DNA of 64,000 nucleotides from Modestobacter italicus (GTDB lineage: Bacteria; Actinomycetota; Actinomycetes; Mycobacteriales; Geodermatophilaceae), in the NCBI RefSeq assembly GCF_000306785.1, contig NC_017955.1:3534001-3598000 (forward strand). The letters run 5' to 3'. Made by a program: the position numbers and the translations under genes. Within the stretch, counting starts at the first letter, position 1; each line of letters starts with the position of its first letter. This document shows, one piece after another, positions 41,606-52,459 of the stretch. The notes under the pieces are model-generated. The model saw nothing but the letters and a program-made list of their open reading frames with translations, did no database searches and was not told where the DNA came from.

Positions 41606-43048
41606 TCAGCCGGTCGGCCGCAGGGCGCCGAAGTAGTCGCTGCCGTACCACATGTTGCTGATCTTGACGACGTCGCCGCTCTGCGGGGCCTGGACCACCT
41701 TGCCGCCACCGATGTAGAGCGCCACGTGGTAGATCGAGGTGTACGAGCTGCCGCTCGCCCAGAACACCAGGTCACCGGCCTGCAGGTCGGCCTTGGCGAC
41801 CGTGTTGCCGCGGAACCGGTACCACTGGTCGCGGCTGGTGCCGCCGATCTGGATGCCGGCCCGCGCGTAGGCGTACTGGGTCAGGCCGGAGCAGTCGAAG
41901 CCCCAGATCCCGGTGTCCGGCGGGATGCCGTAGCTGGGCCCGCTGCTGCCGCCGCCACCCCACGAGTAGGGCAGCCCCAGCTGGGTCTTGGCCGCCGCGA
42001 TCGCGGTCTGCACCGCCGAGCCCGAGGGTGCACCGGCCGTGGTGTCCTGCACCGGCGCGGGCTTCGCCGAGCTGCCGGAGCCGGCGCTCGCCGAGGAGCC
42101 CGACGAGGACGACGAGGACGACGAACCGGACGAGGACGACGAACCGGTCGAGGCACCCGCCGACGAGCTGGACGGGCGGGACGCCGGCGCCGAGGAACTC
42201 GCCGAGGCGCTCGGGCGGCTCGCGGCGGCCGCTGCGGCGGCGGCAGCGGCGGCCTGCTGCTGGGCGTAGGTCTCGGCTGCGCTGCGCTGGCCCTCGAGGC
42301 TGTCCAGGGTCTGCTGGGCGGTGGCCAACTGGTCCTCGACGGCGTCCTGCTGGTCGGCAAGCGCCGCCTCCTGGCTGCGCGCGGCGACCTCCTGGTCCTG
42401 CGCGGTGGCCAGCAGGGTGGCGGCCTCGGCCTTGAGCGTGTCGGCCTGGCCGACGCTCTGCTTCGCGGCCTCGTCGGCGGCGGTGGCCTGCTGCTCCAGC
42501 ACGGTGAGCTGCTGGAGGACGTCGACCCGCTGCTCACCGACGGCGTCGAGCAGCGCGGCCCGCTCGAGCAGCTCCGCCGGCCCGCCCGAGGCCATCAGCG
42601 CGACGGCGTCGGAGGACGTGCTGCCCTGCTTGTAGCTGTCCCGGGCGAAGCTCGCCACCTCGTCGCGGCCGCCCTGTAGGTCGATGTCGGCCTGCGCGGC
42701 GGCGGCTGCGGCGGCGTCCGCCGCGGCCCGCGCCTCGTCGTAGGCGGCCAGCTTCTCCTCGTAGTCATCCAGCGCGATGTTCGCCGCGGCGGAGGCGTCC
42801 GCGGCGGCGTCCTGCGCGGCGGCGAGGGCGGCGGTGATCTGCCCGACCTCGGCGGCAGCGGCCTGCCGCGCCTGCTCGGCGGCGCTCAGGTCCGCGTCGC
42901 TGGGGTTGACCGGCGCCGCCGTGGCGGTGCCGGGCGCCATGCCCAGCCCGATGGCGACGGCCGCGCCGACGCCGACCAGACGGGTCGTCCAGCGCACCCC
43001 CGGCCCTCGACCGGTGGTGCTCGTGGTGGTGCCAGCCTGCGTGTCCAC
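41606..43048 (-). CDS. Secreted NlpC/P60 peptidoglycan endopeptidase (RipA-like)
   Basis: 480 residues. A signal sequence lies at about 15-46 ('TTRLVGVGAAVAIGLGMAPGTATAAP'). Long alanine-rich coiled coils (50-270) precede a Ser/Ala low-complexity spacer (275-330). The NlpC/P60 domain lies at about 345-480, with catalytic Cys in GFDCSGLTQYAYA, His in 'SIYHVALYIGGGKVVQAP', and a third polar residue downstream. It cuts stem peptides during cell separation. The GTG has a ribosome site (GGAGGAGTCGGGGAA) that lies in a ydaO-like leader. Confidence 0.93.
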   Translation of the reverse strand: MDTQAGTTTSTTGRGPGVRWTTRLVGVGAAVAIGLGMAPGTATAAPVNPSDADLSAAEQARQAAAAEVGQITAALAAAQDAAADASAAANIALDDYEEKLAAYDEARAAADAAAAAAAQADIDLQGGRDEVASFARDSYKQGSTSSDAVALMASGGPAELLERAALLDAVGEQRVDVLQQLTVLEQQATAADEAAKQSVGQADTLKAEAATLLATAQDQEVAARSQEAALADQQDAVEDQLATAQQTLDSLEGQRSAAETYAQQQAAAAAAAAAAASRPSASASSSAPASRPSSSSAGASTGSSSSSGSSSSSSSSGSSASAGSGSSAKPAPVQDTTAGAPSGSAVQTAIAAAKTQLGLPYSWGGGGSSGPSYGIPPDTGIWGFDCSGLTQYAYARAGIQIGGTSRDQWYRFRGNTVAKADLQAGDLVFWASGSSYTSIYHVALYIGGGKVVQAPQSGDVVKISNMWYGSDYFGALRPTG

Positions 43049-43054
43049 TGTTCC

Positions 43055-43185
43055 CCGACTCCTCCGCTGCCGGCGCCCAGGTGCTCAGCGACGCCGGTCT
43101 CGACCAGTCCCGGCACACCCGTGGGGGTGTGCTCTCTCGCCGGGGACATCGACCGCTTCGGGGGGACGGCACAGTGCCGTCAGGC
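43055..43185 (-). promoter_or_regulatory. Possible ydaO-type c-di-AMP riboswitch
   Basis: The leader of the NlpC/P60 gene has a long structured stretch ending in GGAGGAGTCGGGGAAC, close to the 3' consensus of ydaO elements, and contains CCGAAGCGGTCGATG and GAGCACCTGGGCGCCGG. In actinobacteria ydaO riboswitches commonly precede cell-wall hydrolase genes. This is recognition by eye only; a covariance model search would decide. Confidence 0.5.
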
Positions 43186-43188
43186 GGA

Positions 43189-43220
43189 CCTCCCCCCTCC
43201 GGGGGAGGCCGACATGTCGG
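43189..43220 (-). terminator. Double hairpin after the acyl-CoA synthetase gene
   Basis: CCTCCCCCCTCCGGGGGAGG (43189-43208) followed by the palindrome CCGACATGTCGG, just past the stop at 43231. Confidence 0.6.
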
Positions 43221-43230
43221 GGGTCCTTAC

Positions 43231-44769
43231 TCAGTTCACCTGGCGGCCCTGGTCGGTCCAGAAGGCCTGGCGGAGCTTGAACTTCTGGATCTTGCCGGTG
43301 GCGGTCCGCGGGATGGCCTCGCGGAACTCGACCCGCTTGGGCGCCTTGTAGCCGGCGATGCGCTCCCGGGTGTGGGCGATCAGCTCGGCCTCGGTCACCG
43401 ACTGCCCCTCGGAGAGGACGACGAGCGCGGTGACCATCTCGCCCCACTTCTCGTCCGGGACGCCGATCACGGCGACCTCGGCGACGGCGGGGTGGCTGAA
43501 GACGGCGTCCTCCACCTCGATCGAGGAGACGTTCTCCCCGCCGGTGATGATCACGTCCTTCTTGCGGTCGGAGATGGTGAGGTAGCCGCCCTCGTCGATC
43601 GTCCCGCCGTCGCCGGTGTGGAACCAGCCGCCGTCGAGCGCCTCGGCCGAGGCACCCGGGTTCTCCCAGTAGCCGGCCAGCACGGTGTTGCCCTGGGCGA
43701 GCACCTCGCCGCTCTCGCTGACCGTCATCCGGGTGCCCAGCGCCGGCACCCCGGCCCGGGAGAGCGCCTTCGCGCGGTCCTCCGGGCTGAGCTGGTCGTA
43801 CTCGGCCCGGGGCCGGTTGATGGTCAGCAGCGGCGCGGTCTCGGTGAGCCCGTAGATCTGGTTGAACTCCCAGCCGAGCTCCTCCTCGACCCGGGCGATG
43901 GTGCGCGAGGGCGGCGGCGCACCGGCGACGACGATCCGCACCTGGTCGCGTCCGGGCACCGGCCCGTCCCAGTCCGCGGCGGCGTCGAGCACCGCGTTCC
44001 ACACCGCCGGGGCACCGGCCATCAGCGTCACGCCGTGCTGCTCGACCCGGCGGAGGATCTCCGCACCGTCGATCTTGCGGATCGGCACCTGCCGGACGCC
44101 GAGCCCCGCGCTGGTGTAGGGCAGACCCCAGCCGTTGCAGTGGAACATCGGCAGGGTGTGCAGGTAGACGTCGCGGTCGCTGACCTGCATGTGCATGCCG
44201 AACGTGGTGGCGTTGACCCAGATGTTGCGGTGGGTCATCTGCACGCCCTTGGGCCGCGCTGTCGTCCCGCTGGTGTAGTTGATCGTCGCGGTGGCGTCCT
44301 CGTCCGGCTCGGTCCACGGTCGCGGTTCGGCGTCGAACCGGAGCAGCCCGGACTCGTACTCCTCGCCGAGCAGGAAGCGGTGCTTGACCTCGATGCCGGC
44401 CAGCTGCTGCTCGACCTCGGGGTCGGCCAGCAGCACGCTGGCCCCGCTGTGCTCGGCGATGTAGGCGAACTCCGCCGGCGACAGCCGGAAGTTGATCGGA
44501 ACCAGCACCCGGCCGAACGAGGGGACGGCGTAGAGCAGCTCGAGCAGCCGGGCGGAGTTGTGGCTGACCACGGCCACCCGCTCCCCCTCCCCCACGCCGA
44601 GCGCGTCCAGCCCAGCGGCGATCGCCCGGCCGCGGCGGGCCACCTCGCGGTAGGTCAGCTCGCCCAGCGGAGCGGCCGGCTGGGTGGGTTCGTCGACGAT
44701 GCCGATCCGGTCGCCGTAGACGAGCTCCGCCCGGTCGAGGAAGTCACGGGTGGTCAAGGGCACGCGCAT
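43231..44769 (-). CDS. Acyl-CoA synthetase (AMP-binding, fatty-acid CoA ligase type)
   Basis: 512 residues. AMP-binding P-loop-like motif YTSGTTARPKGV; 'LPMFHCNGWG' and 'YGLTETAPLLTINRP' form the adenylation core. The hinge 'GWFHTGDGG.ID..GYLTISDRKKDVIITGGENVSS' and C-terminal Lys in 'PRTATGKIQKFKLRQ' are intact. It would activate a carboxylic acid with ATP and CoA; the P-x-FHCNGW form is typical of medium- or short-chain enzymes. The ATG at 44769 follows a GAGGAGCCGGC ribosome site. Confidence 0.9.
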   Translation of the reverse strand: MRVPLTTRDFLDRAELVYGDRIGIVDEPTQPAAPLGELTYREVARRGRAIAAGLDALGVGEGERVAVVSHNSARLLELLYAVPSFGRVLVPINFRLSPAEFAYIAEHSGASVLLADPEVEQQLAGIEVKHRFLLGEEYESGLLRFDAEPRPWTEPDEDATATINYTSGTTARPKGVQMTHRNIWVNATTFGMHMQVSDRDVYLHTLPMFHCNGWGLPYTSAGLGVRQVPIRKIDGAEILRRVEQHGVTLMAGAPAVWNAVLDAAADWDGPVPGRDQVRIVVAGAPPPSRTIARVEEELGWEFNQIYGLTETAPLLTINRPRAEYDQLSPEDRAKALSRAGVPALGTRMTVSESGEVLAQGNTVLAGYWENPGASAEALDGGWFHTGDGGTIDEGGYLTISDRKKDVIITGGENVSSIEVEDAVFSHPAVAEVAVIGVPDEKWGEMVTALVVLSEGQSVTEAELIAHTRERIAGYKAPKRVEFREAIPRTATGKIQKFKLRQAFWTDQGRQVN

Positions 44770-44807
44770 GCCGGCTCCTCGGTGCTCGGAACGTGGTCGC
44801 GATCACG

Positions 44808-45542
44808 TTATCCGCCTGCCAGCAGCACCGGGAGGGCCTCCCCGATCGGCTCGCGGACGACGAGGTCGGCGAGCCCGTCGTAGGGGGTCGGCTCGGCGTT
44901 GACGACCACCACCCGGGCACCGGCGGCGGCCGCGACGTCGACCAGGCCGGCGGCGGGGTGGACGCCCAGCGAGGTGCCCACGGCCAGGAACACGTCGCAG
45001 TCGGCGGCTGCGTCCGCGGCGGCGTCGATCACCTCGGCGTCCAGCGCCTCGCCGAAGTAGACGGTCGCCGTCTTCAGCACGCCGCCGCACACCGGGCAGT
45101 CAGGATCCGGCTCGCCGGCGTCCACCCGGGCCAGCACGTCCCCGATCGGCAGCCGGTGCCCGCACCGGGTGCACACCACCTGGTGGACGGTGCCGTGCAG
45201 CTCCAGCACCCCGGTCGAGCCGGCCGCCTGGTGCAGCCCGTCGATGTTCTGGGTGAGCAGCGCCCGCACCCGACCCTGGCGCTGCAGGTCGACCAGCGCC
45301 GCGTGCCCGGCGTTCGGTCGCACGTCGGCGGTGGCCAGCTCGCGGCGCAGCAGCCAGGAGCGACGGCGGATCTCCGGGTCGCGGAGGTAGAACGACAGGG
45401 TGACCAGCTTCTCGGCCTCGGGGTCCCGGGTCCACACGCCCTGCGGCCCGCGGTAGTCCGGGATGCCGCTGTCGGTGGAAAACCCGGCGCCGGTGAGCAC
45501 GCAGATCCGCCGCGCGTCATGCAGCCAGCCGGGGGGCTCCAC
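44808..45542 (-). CDS. Sir2-family NAD-dependent protein deacylase
   Basis: 244 residues. NAD motif GAGFSTDSGIPDYRG; QNIDGLHQAAGS with the catalytic His in LHGTVHQVVC. Zinc Cys pairs are CTRCGH and CPVCGG; 'VGTSLGVHPAAGL' closes the NAD pocket. It removes acyl groups from protein lysines. The GTG start is set by a TAGCCT leaderless promoter. The acyl-CoA synthetase gene lies next downstream, a pairing that fits acyl-lysine control of such synthetases. Confidence 0.93.
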   Translation of the reverse strand: MEPPGWLHDARRICVLTGAGFSTDSGIPDYRGPQGVWTRDPEAEKLVTLSFYLRDPEIRRRSWLLRRELATADVRPNAGHAALVDLQRQGRVRALLTQNIDGLHQAAGSTGVLELHGTVHQVVCTRCGHRLPIGDVLARVDAGEPDPDCPVCGGVLKTATVYFGEALDAEVIDAAADAAADCDVFLAVGTSLGVHPAAGLVDVAAAAGARVVVVNAEPTPYDGLADLVVREPIGEALPVLLAGG

Positions 45543-45548
45543 GGCCCC

Positions 45549-45554
45549 AGGCTA
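45549..45554 (-). promoter_or_regulatory. Leaderless -10 element (TAGCCT) of the Sir2 gene
   Basis: TAGCCT on the minus strand, six bases, GTG. It overlaps the last codons of the PAP2 gene upstream. Confidence 0.55.
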
Positions 45555-46505
45555 GGAGGCGGGGACCGCTGCCCGCGACCGGCGCGGCAGCCGCAACCGG
45601 GGCACCAGCGCCCACACCGCCCCGGCGTAGAGGGCACCGAGCAGCGTGTCGACGACGTAGTGCTCGCCGGACCAGACCAGCACCACCGGCATGAGCACGG
45701 CGTAGGTCACCAGCGCGACCCGCTGCCAGACGTGCCGGGCCAGCGGCAGCAGCACCAGGCAGGTGAGGACGGCGAAGGCGGTGTGCAGCGAGGGCACCGC
45801 GGCCACCGCGTTCACCTGTGCCTGGCTGGAGTGCAGCACCGCCCCGGCCTTCGGCAGCCCGAGCACCGCCCAGCCCGACCCGCTGATCCGGTCGACGTGC
45901 TCGATGACGCCGTCCTTCGCCGCGAGCCACGGCGGTGCGGCCGGGTAGAGGACGTAGGTGACCAGCCCGGCCGCCGACAGCGCCAGCACCAGCCGGACGT
46001 AGCCGGTCCAGCGGGCCCGGTCGCGCAGCCACAGCACCGCCAGCACGACCGGGGTCACCACGAAGTGGCTGGCGTAGACCAGCGAGGCCAGGGCCGCCCA
46101 CCACGCGGCGCCCCAGTGCTGCTGCAGCCACAGGGTGGGCAGCACGCCGTCGCCCAGCCAGCGGTCGGCGGCGGCCGGCTCGGTGACGTGCACCGGCATC
46201 CCGAGGCCGTCGGCCAGGCCGCGGCTGAGGTCGTAGAGCAGCAGCAGCGCCATCAGCGGCACCCAGTCGACCAGCAGCCGCACGAGCGCCGCCCAGCCGC
46301 GGCCGACGGACTGCACCGCCAGCACGGCGAGCACCCAGCTCAGCAGCACCACCCGGTCGGTGGGCAGCCCGGAGGAGAGGCAGGTGACGACGAACGCCAC
46401 GACCAGCCCCGCGGTGAGCAGCCGGCGCACCCCGCGGTGCCGGTCGGCCGCGCGGGCGGGCGCGGCCACGACCGGGGGCGTCGCCGGGCCGGCCGCGGTC
46501 GTCAT
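45552..46505 (-). CDS. PAP2-superfamily membrane protein
   Basis: 317 residues, about seven membrane helices. PAP2 motifs are PSLHTAFAVL (second motif, catalytic His) and GEHYVVDTLLGALYAG (third). The first Lys-rich motif is weak, and 'YPAAPPWLAAKDGVIEHVDRI' is typical of the inositolphosphotransferase/IPC-synthase-like branch (PAP2_3). It may act on lipid phosphates. The start at 46505 fits a TAGCGT leaderless promoter and removes a long spurious upstream extension. Confidence 0.85.
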   Translation of the reverse strand: MTTAAGPATPPVVAAPARAADRHRGVRRLLTAGLVVAFVVTCLSSGLPTDRVVLLSWVLAVLAVQSVGRGWAALVRLLVDWVPLMALLLLYDLSRGLADGLGMPVHVTEPAAADRWLGDGVLPTLWLQQHWGAAWWAALASLVYASHFVVTPVVLAVLWLRDRARWTGYVRLVLALSAAGLVTYVLYPAAPPWLAAKDGVIEHVDRISGSGWAVLGLPKAGAVLHSSQAQVNAVAAVPSLHTAFAVLTCLVLLPLARHVWQRVALVTYAVLMPVVLVWSGEHYVVDTLLGALYAGAVWALVPRLRLPRRSRAAVPAS

Positions 46506-46512
46506 GGGCCGG

Positions 46513-46518
46513 ACGCTA
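46513..46518 (-). promoter_or_regulatory. Leaderless -10 element (TAGCGT) of the PAP2 gene
   Basis: TAGCGT on the minus strand, seven bases, ATG at 46505. Confidence 0.45.
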
Positions 46519-46630
46519 GGCGACCGCGCTGCCGGATGGGGACCGTCCCCGCACGGCACGCCGCCTCCTCGCGGCGTCCGGGGCTGCGGTGACGGGTGGT
46601 GCCCGGCACCCGCTCCGACCCCCTGCCACC

Positions 46631-46646
46631 GGTGACCTCGGTCACC
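46631..46646. promoter_or_regulatory. Palindrome GGTGACC-TC-GGTCACC upstream of aconitase
   Basis: A perfect 7-bp dyad with a two-base centre, about 116-131 bp before the aconitase start. It has the size of a dimeric regulator site; the regulator is not identifiable. Confidence 0.35.
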
Positions 46647-46761
46647 CGGGAGGGAGGGAAGGGCAGCCTTGGTCCGCAGACCGGGCGCGGGGCTGGGATG
46701 ATCGGGGGTGCACATCGAGGCGCAGGACGCGCGCAGGACCAGCGAGGGTGAGGCGCAAGCA

Positions 46762-49599
<2,838 letters not shown>

Positions 49600-49624
49600 G
49601 CACCACCCGAGAACTGAACAGCTG

Positions 49625-50386
49625 ATGGACCTGGGCCTGGGTGGCCGCGGATTCCTGCTCACCGGCGCGAGCCGGGGGCTGGGGTTCGCGACCGCCCGGG
49701 CCCTCGTCGACGACGGGGCCCGGGTGCTGCTCAGCGCCCGGTCCGCCGACGCCGTCGACGCGGCCGCCGCCTCGCTGGGCGGCGCGCCGGCGGCGACCGG
49801 GCTCGCCGCGGACCTCTCCGACGCCCGGGCGGCCGAGGAGCTGGTCGGGGCCGCCGTCGACCGGCTCGGCCGGGTCGACGGCGCGCTGCTGTCGGTGGGC
49901 GGCCCGACCCCGGGCGGTGTCCTGGACGTCCCCGAGGAGGCCTGGCGGGCCGGGGTGGACAGCGTGCTGCTCGGCCCGCTGCGGGTGCTCAGGGCGCTGG
50001 TCCCGCACCTGTCCGACGGGGCGGCGATCGGCCTGGTCCTGTCCACCTCGGTGCGCCAGCCGATCGGGTCGCTGGCCATCTCCAACGGGCTGCGGCCGGG
50101 GCTGGCGATGACCGCCAAGGCGCTCGCCGACGAGCTGGGCCCCCGCGGTATCCGGGTGTTCGGGCTGCTGCCCGGCACCATCGCCACCGACCGGGTGACC
50201 GAGGTCGAGGCGGCCTCCGGCGACCCGGCGGCGATGCGCGCCCGTACCGAGGCGGGCATCCCGCTGCGCCGGGTCGGCCGGCCGGAGGAGTTCGGCCGGG
50301 TGGCGGCGTTCGCGCTCTCCCCTGCCGCCTCCTACCTGACCGGCACGATGCTCACCGTCGACGGCGGCATGACCCGAGCGCTGTGA
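49625..50386 (+). CDS. SDR-family protein lacking the catalytic Tyr-Lys pair
   Basis: 253 residues. The Rossmann motif TGASRGLGFATARAL and a C-terminal VDGGMTRAL are classical, and the Ser is in LSTSVRQP. But the YxxxK position reads AISNGLRPGL, with neither Tyr nor Lys. This Asn-Gly-Leu-Arg form recurs in a subset of actinobacterial 'SDR oxidoreductases' I recall, so it is probably genuine, with a changed or non-catalytic role. The ATG is 23 bp after the aconitase stop. Its stop overlaps repeat-encoded codons at the head of the chelatase frame. Confidence 0.85.
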   Translation: MDLGLGGRGFLLTGASRGLGFATARALVDDGARVLLSARSADAVDAAAASLGGAPAATGLAADLSDARAAEELVGAAVDRLGRVDGALLSVGGPTPGGVLDVPEEAWRAGVDSVLLGPLRVLRALVPHLSDGAAIGLVLSTSVRQPIGSLAISNGLRPGLAMTAKALADELGPRGIRVFGLLPGTIATDRVTEVEAASGDPAAMRARTEAGIPLRRVGRPEEFGRVAAFALSPAASYLTGTMLTVDGGMTRAL

Positions 50387-50387
50387 T

Positions 50388-50446
50388 GAAGGACCCCCTC
50401 GCCCCCCACCACTCGCAAGCTCGCGGCGGGCCCCTGCGAGGGGGCC
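50388..50446 (-). repeat. Dispersed GC-rich palindromic repeat, copy D
   Basis: Reverse-oriented copy of the repeat at 2150: read on the minus strand it is GGCCCCCTCGCAGGGGCCCG, centre CGCGAGCTTGCGAGTGG, right arm GGGGGGCGAGGGGGTCCTTC. It lies exactly between the SDR stop and the GTG of the chelatase gene. Its last arm offers GAGGGGG as a ribosome site. Confidence 0.75.
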
Positions 50447-50448
50447 AC

Positions 50449-51150
50449 GTGCTCGTCGCCTGCGCGCACGGCACCCGCAACCCCACCGGCCGGCGGCTGA
50501 TCGGCGAGCTCGCGCTGGCCGCCCGGGCGCTGCGGCCCGGGCTGCGGACCACCGCCGCGTTCGTCGACGTGCAGCCACCCACCGTCGTCGACGTCGTGGC
50601 CGGCCTGGCCGCGGACGGCACGCCCGCCGTCGTCGTCCCGCTGCTGCTGTCCGGCGGGTACCACGTGCACGTCGACATCGCCGGGGCGGTCGCCGACCAC
50701 CCCACCGCGGTCGCCGCCCGCCCGCTGGGGCCGGACGCGCGGCTGGCCGCCGTCCTCACCGACCGGCTGGTGACCGCCGGGGCCGACCGCTCCGACCCGG
50801 GCACGGCGGTCGTCCTCGCCGCCGCGGGGTCCAGCGACCCGCGCGCGGTGGCCGACGTCGAGGGCACCGCGGCCCTGCTGCAGCGCGACTGGGCGGGTCC
50901 GGTGACCACCGGCTACGGCTCGGCCGCCCGGCCGACGGTCCCCGATGCGGTCACCGCCGCCCGCGGGGCAGGCGCCGGGCGGGTCGTGGTCGCCGCCTAC
51001 CTGCTGGCGCCCGGGCACTTCCACGACAAGCTGCAGGGCGCCGGCGCCGACGTGGTGACCGACCCCCTGCTCCCGGACGAGCGGATCGCCGCCGTCCTGC
51101 TCGACCGCTACGACGCGGCCCTCCGGAGACCGGTGGACGCCACGTCGTAA
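50449..51150 (+). CDS. CbiX/SirB-type sirohydrochlorin chelatase
   Basis: 233 residues in two similar halves. The first has the metal-binding His in VACAHGTRNP and VPLLLSGGYHVHVDI; the second has 'LAAAGSSDPRA' and VVAAYLLAPGHFHDKL. It would insert cobalt or iron into sirohydrochlorin. The frame is open from 50383 (GTG ATG), which would add MMKDPLAPHHSQARGGPLRGGH, but those codons are repeat copy D. I therefore prefer GTG 50449, five bases after GAGGGGG. No other cobalamin or siroheme gene is near. Confidence 0.88.
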   Translation: MLVACAHGTRNPTGRRLIGELALAARALRPGLRTTAAFVDVQPPTVVDVVAGLAADGTPAVVVPLLLSGGYHVHVDIAGAVADHPTAVAARPLGPDARLAAVLTDRLVTAGADRSDPGTAVVLAAAGSSDPRAVADVEGTAALLQRDWAGPVTTGYGSAARPTVPDAVTAARGAGAGRVVVAAYLLAPGHFHDKLQGAGADVVTDPLLPDERIAAVLLDRYDAALRRPVDATS

Positions 51151-51431
51151 CCTGACGGGGTCGGTCAGCGGGCCGACTCCGGGTGAGCGAGGAGCAGCAG
51201 GTGCGCACATGCGCCGCGGGTCGCGAGGTGGCCGTCCCGGCCTGCTCCACCGCGGGCCGGACCCGCGTCCGGCTCCCCTGACCTCCCGAGCTGTCCCACG
51301 TCCCGCCCCCGGCGGCGACGTGCAGCGGGGTTGTGGGCGGACGCGGCTGCAGCCCGTCCCTCCCGCCGGCTCCGGCGGCGCCCTCGCGCGCCCGGCTGGC
51401 GGTCCCCGCTGACCTGAGAGCTGGACCCCTG

Positions 51432-51938
51432 ATGAACCCCCTGACCGAGAAGCAGATCCGCGCGTCCTTCGTGAACGCCACCCGCCGCGAGGCCACCCAG
51501 GCGACCCTGCCCGACCTGGCCGAGCCGGCCTGGGACCGGCTGGACTACCTGGGCTGGCAGGACCGCAGGGCCCCGTTGTCGGCCTACGTCGTCCTCGAGC
51601 TCGACGGCGCCCCGACCGGCGTCCTGCTGCGGGCCAGCGCGGCCCCCGCCAGCGGGAGGCGGCGCAAGGCCCTGTGCGCCTGGTGCCGCGACCTCGCCTC
51701 CGTCGGCGCCATGCTCTACGTGGCCCGGCGCGGGGGCGCGTCCGGCCGGGCGGGCAACACGATCGGCACCCTCGTCTGCGAGGACTTCTCCTGCTCGCGG
51801 AACACCCGGCGGCCACCGACGAGCGCGGAGTCGGGCACCGGCATCGAGGCCATCGCCGACCAGGTCGTCGCCGAGCGGATCGCCGGGCTGCGCGAGCGGT
51901 CCACCCAGTTCGTCCGCGACGTGCTGGCCACCTCCTGA
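51432..51938 (+). CDS. FBP-domain treble-clef zinc-finger protein (EF-G-binding type)
   Basis: 168 residues. The C-terminal zinc finger has Cys82 and Cys85 (LCAWCRDL) and Cys116 and Cys121 (CEDFSC), as in the FBP_C domain of FusB/FusC-like EF-G-binding proteins. The N-terminal part (1-75) is helical then beta ('WDRLDYLGWQD', 'AYVVLELDG'). FusB-type proteins release EF-G from ribosomes; actinobacterial members are untested as far as I know. The ATG at 51432 lies after 280 bp without a gene. Confidence 0.8.
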   Translation: MNPLTEKQIRASFVNATRREATQATLPDLAEPAWDRLDYLGWQDRRAPLSAYVVLELDGAPTGVLLRASAAPASGRRRKALCAWCRDLASVGAMLYVARRGGASGRAGNTIGTLVCEDFSCSRNTRRPPTSAESGTGIEAIADQVVAERIAGLRERSTQFVRDVLATS

Positions 51939-51947
51939 CGCCCCACG

Positions 51948-51975
51948 GGGGCCGTGTCGGCCGACACGGCCCCCC
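51948..51975. terminator. Perfect 28-bp palindrome between convergent genes
   Basis: GGGGGCCGTGTCGG directly followed by its exact complement CCGACACGGCCCCC. It lies 9 bp after the FBP gene and 9 bp before the DUF2255 stop, so it can end transcription from both sides. Confidence 0.75.
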
Positions 51976-51984
51976 ACGGGAGAC

Positions 51985-52374
51985 TCAGAGGCCGGGCGGG
52001 CGCTCCGGGGCGAGCCGCAGGGTGGTGGCTGCGGCCTCGTCCGTGACCATCGACCCCGCGCCCCGGGAGCCGTACTTGCGGCGGTAGGCGTCGTCCAGGC
52101 CCGCGCGCAGGTCCGCAGCGGCCGACCCCACGTCCTCCACCGTGACGTCAGCGGTCAGCCCGGGCACGCGGACCCGTGCGCGACCCGAGACGAGTGCCGC
52201 GCCGAACCACCCGGACTCCCGCCGGTACCACGTGCGCACGAAGACCTGGTCGTTGAGCCGGACCACCCAGATCGGCGTCTCACGGCGCAGGCTCGTGTCG
52301 GGGCGCCGGACGGCGATCGACAGCTCGCCGGCGGCGTCGACCACTGCCAGCTCCTCGGGAGCCCATCCGCTCAT
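51985..52374 (-). CDS. DUF2255 family protein
   Basis: 129 residues from the ATG at 52374 (a 12-residue longer frame is possible). The pattern 'WAPEELAVVDAAGELSIAVRRPDTSLRRETPIWVVRLNDQVFVRTWYRRESGWFGAAL' matches DUF2255, a small split-barrel-like family of unknown function. A final 'DDAYRRKYGSRGAGSMVTDEA' is also typical. Confidence 0.85.
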   Translation of the reverse strand: MSGWAPEELAVVDAAGELSIAVRRPDTSLRRETPIWVVRLNDQVFVRTWYRRESGWFGAALVSGRARVRVPGLTADVTVEDVGSAAADLRAGLDDAYRRKYGSRGAGSMVTDEAAATTLRLAPERPPGL

Positions 52375-52459
52375 GGGAGCGATCGTGGTCCCCGGCCGGC
52401 GGGCGACCAAGACCGATGCGGCACCGGACCGATACCCCGGCGGTACCGATCGCCGGGGC

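Noticed and set aside
42180..42270. Possible recent repeat expansion in the NlpC/P60 gene (Ala and Ser runs)
   Set aside because: Alanine-rich coiled coil and Ser-rich spacer are normal for RipA-like hydrolases of high-GC actinobacteria.
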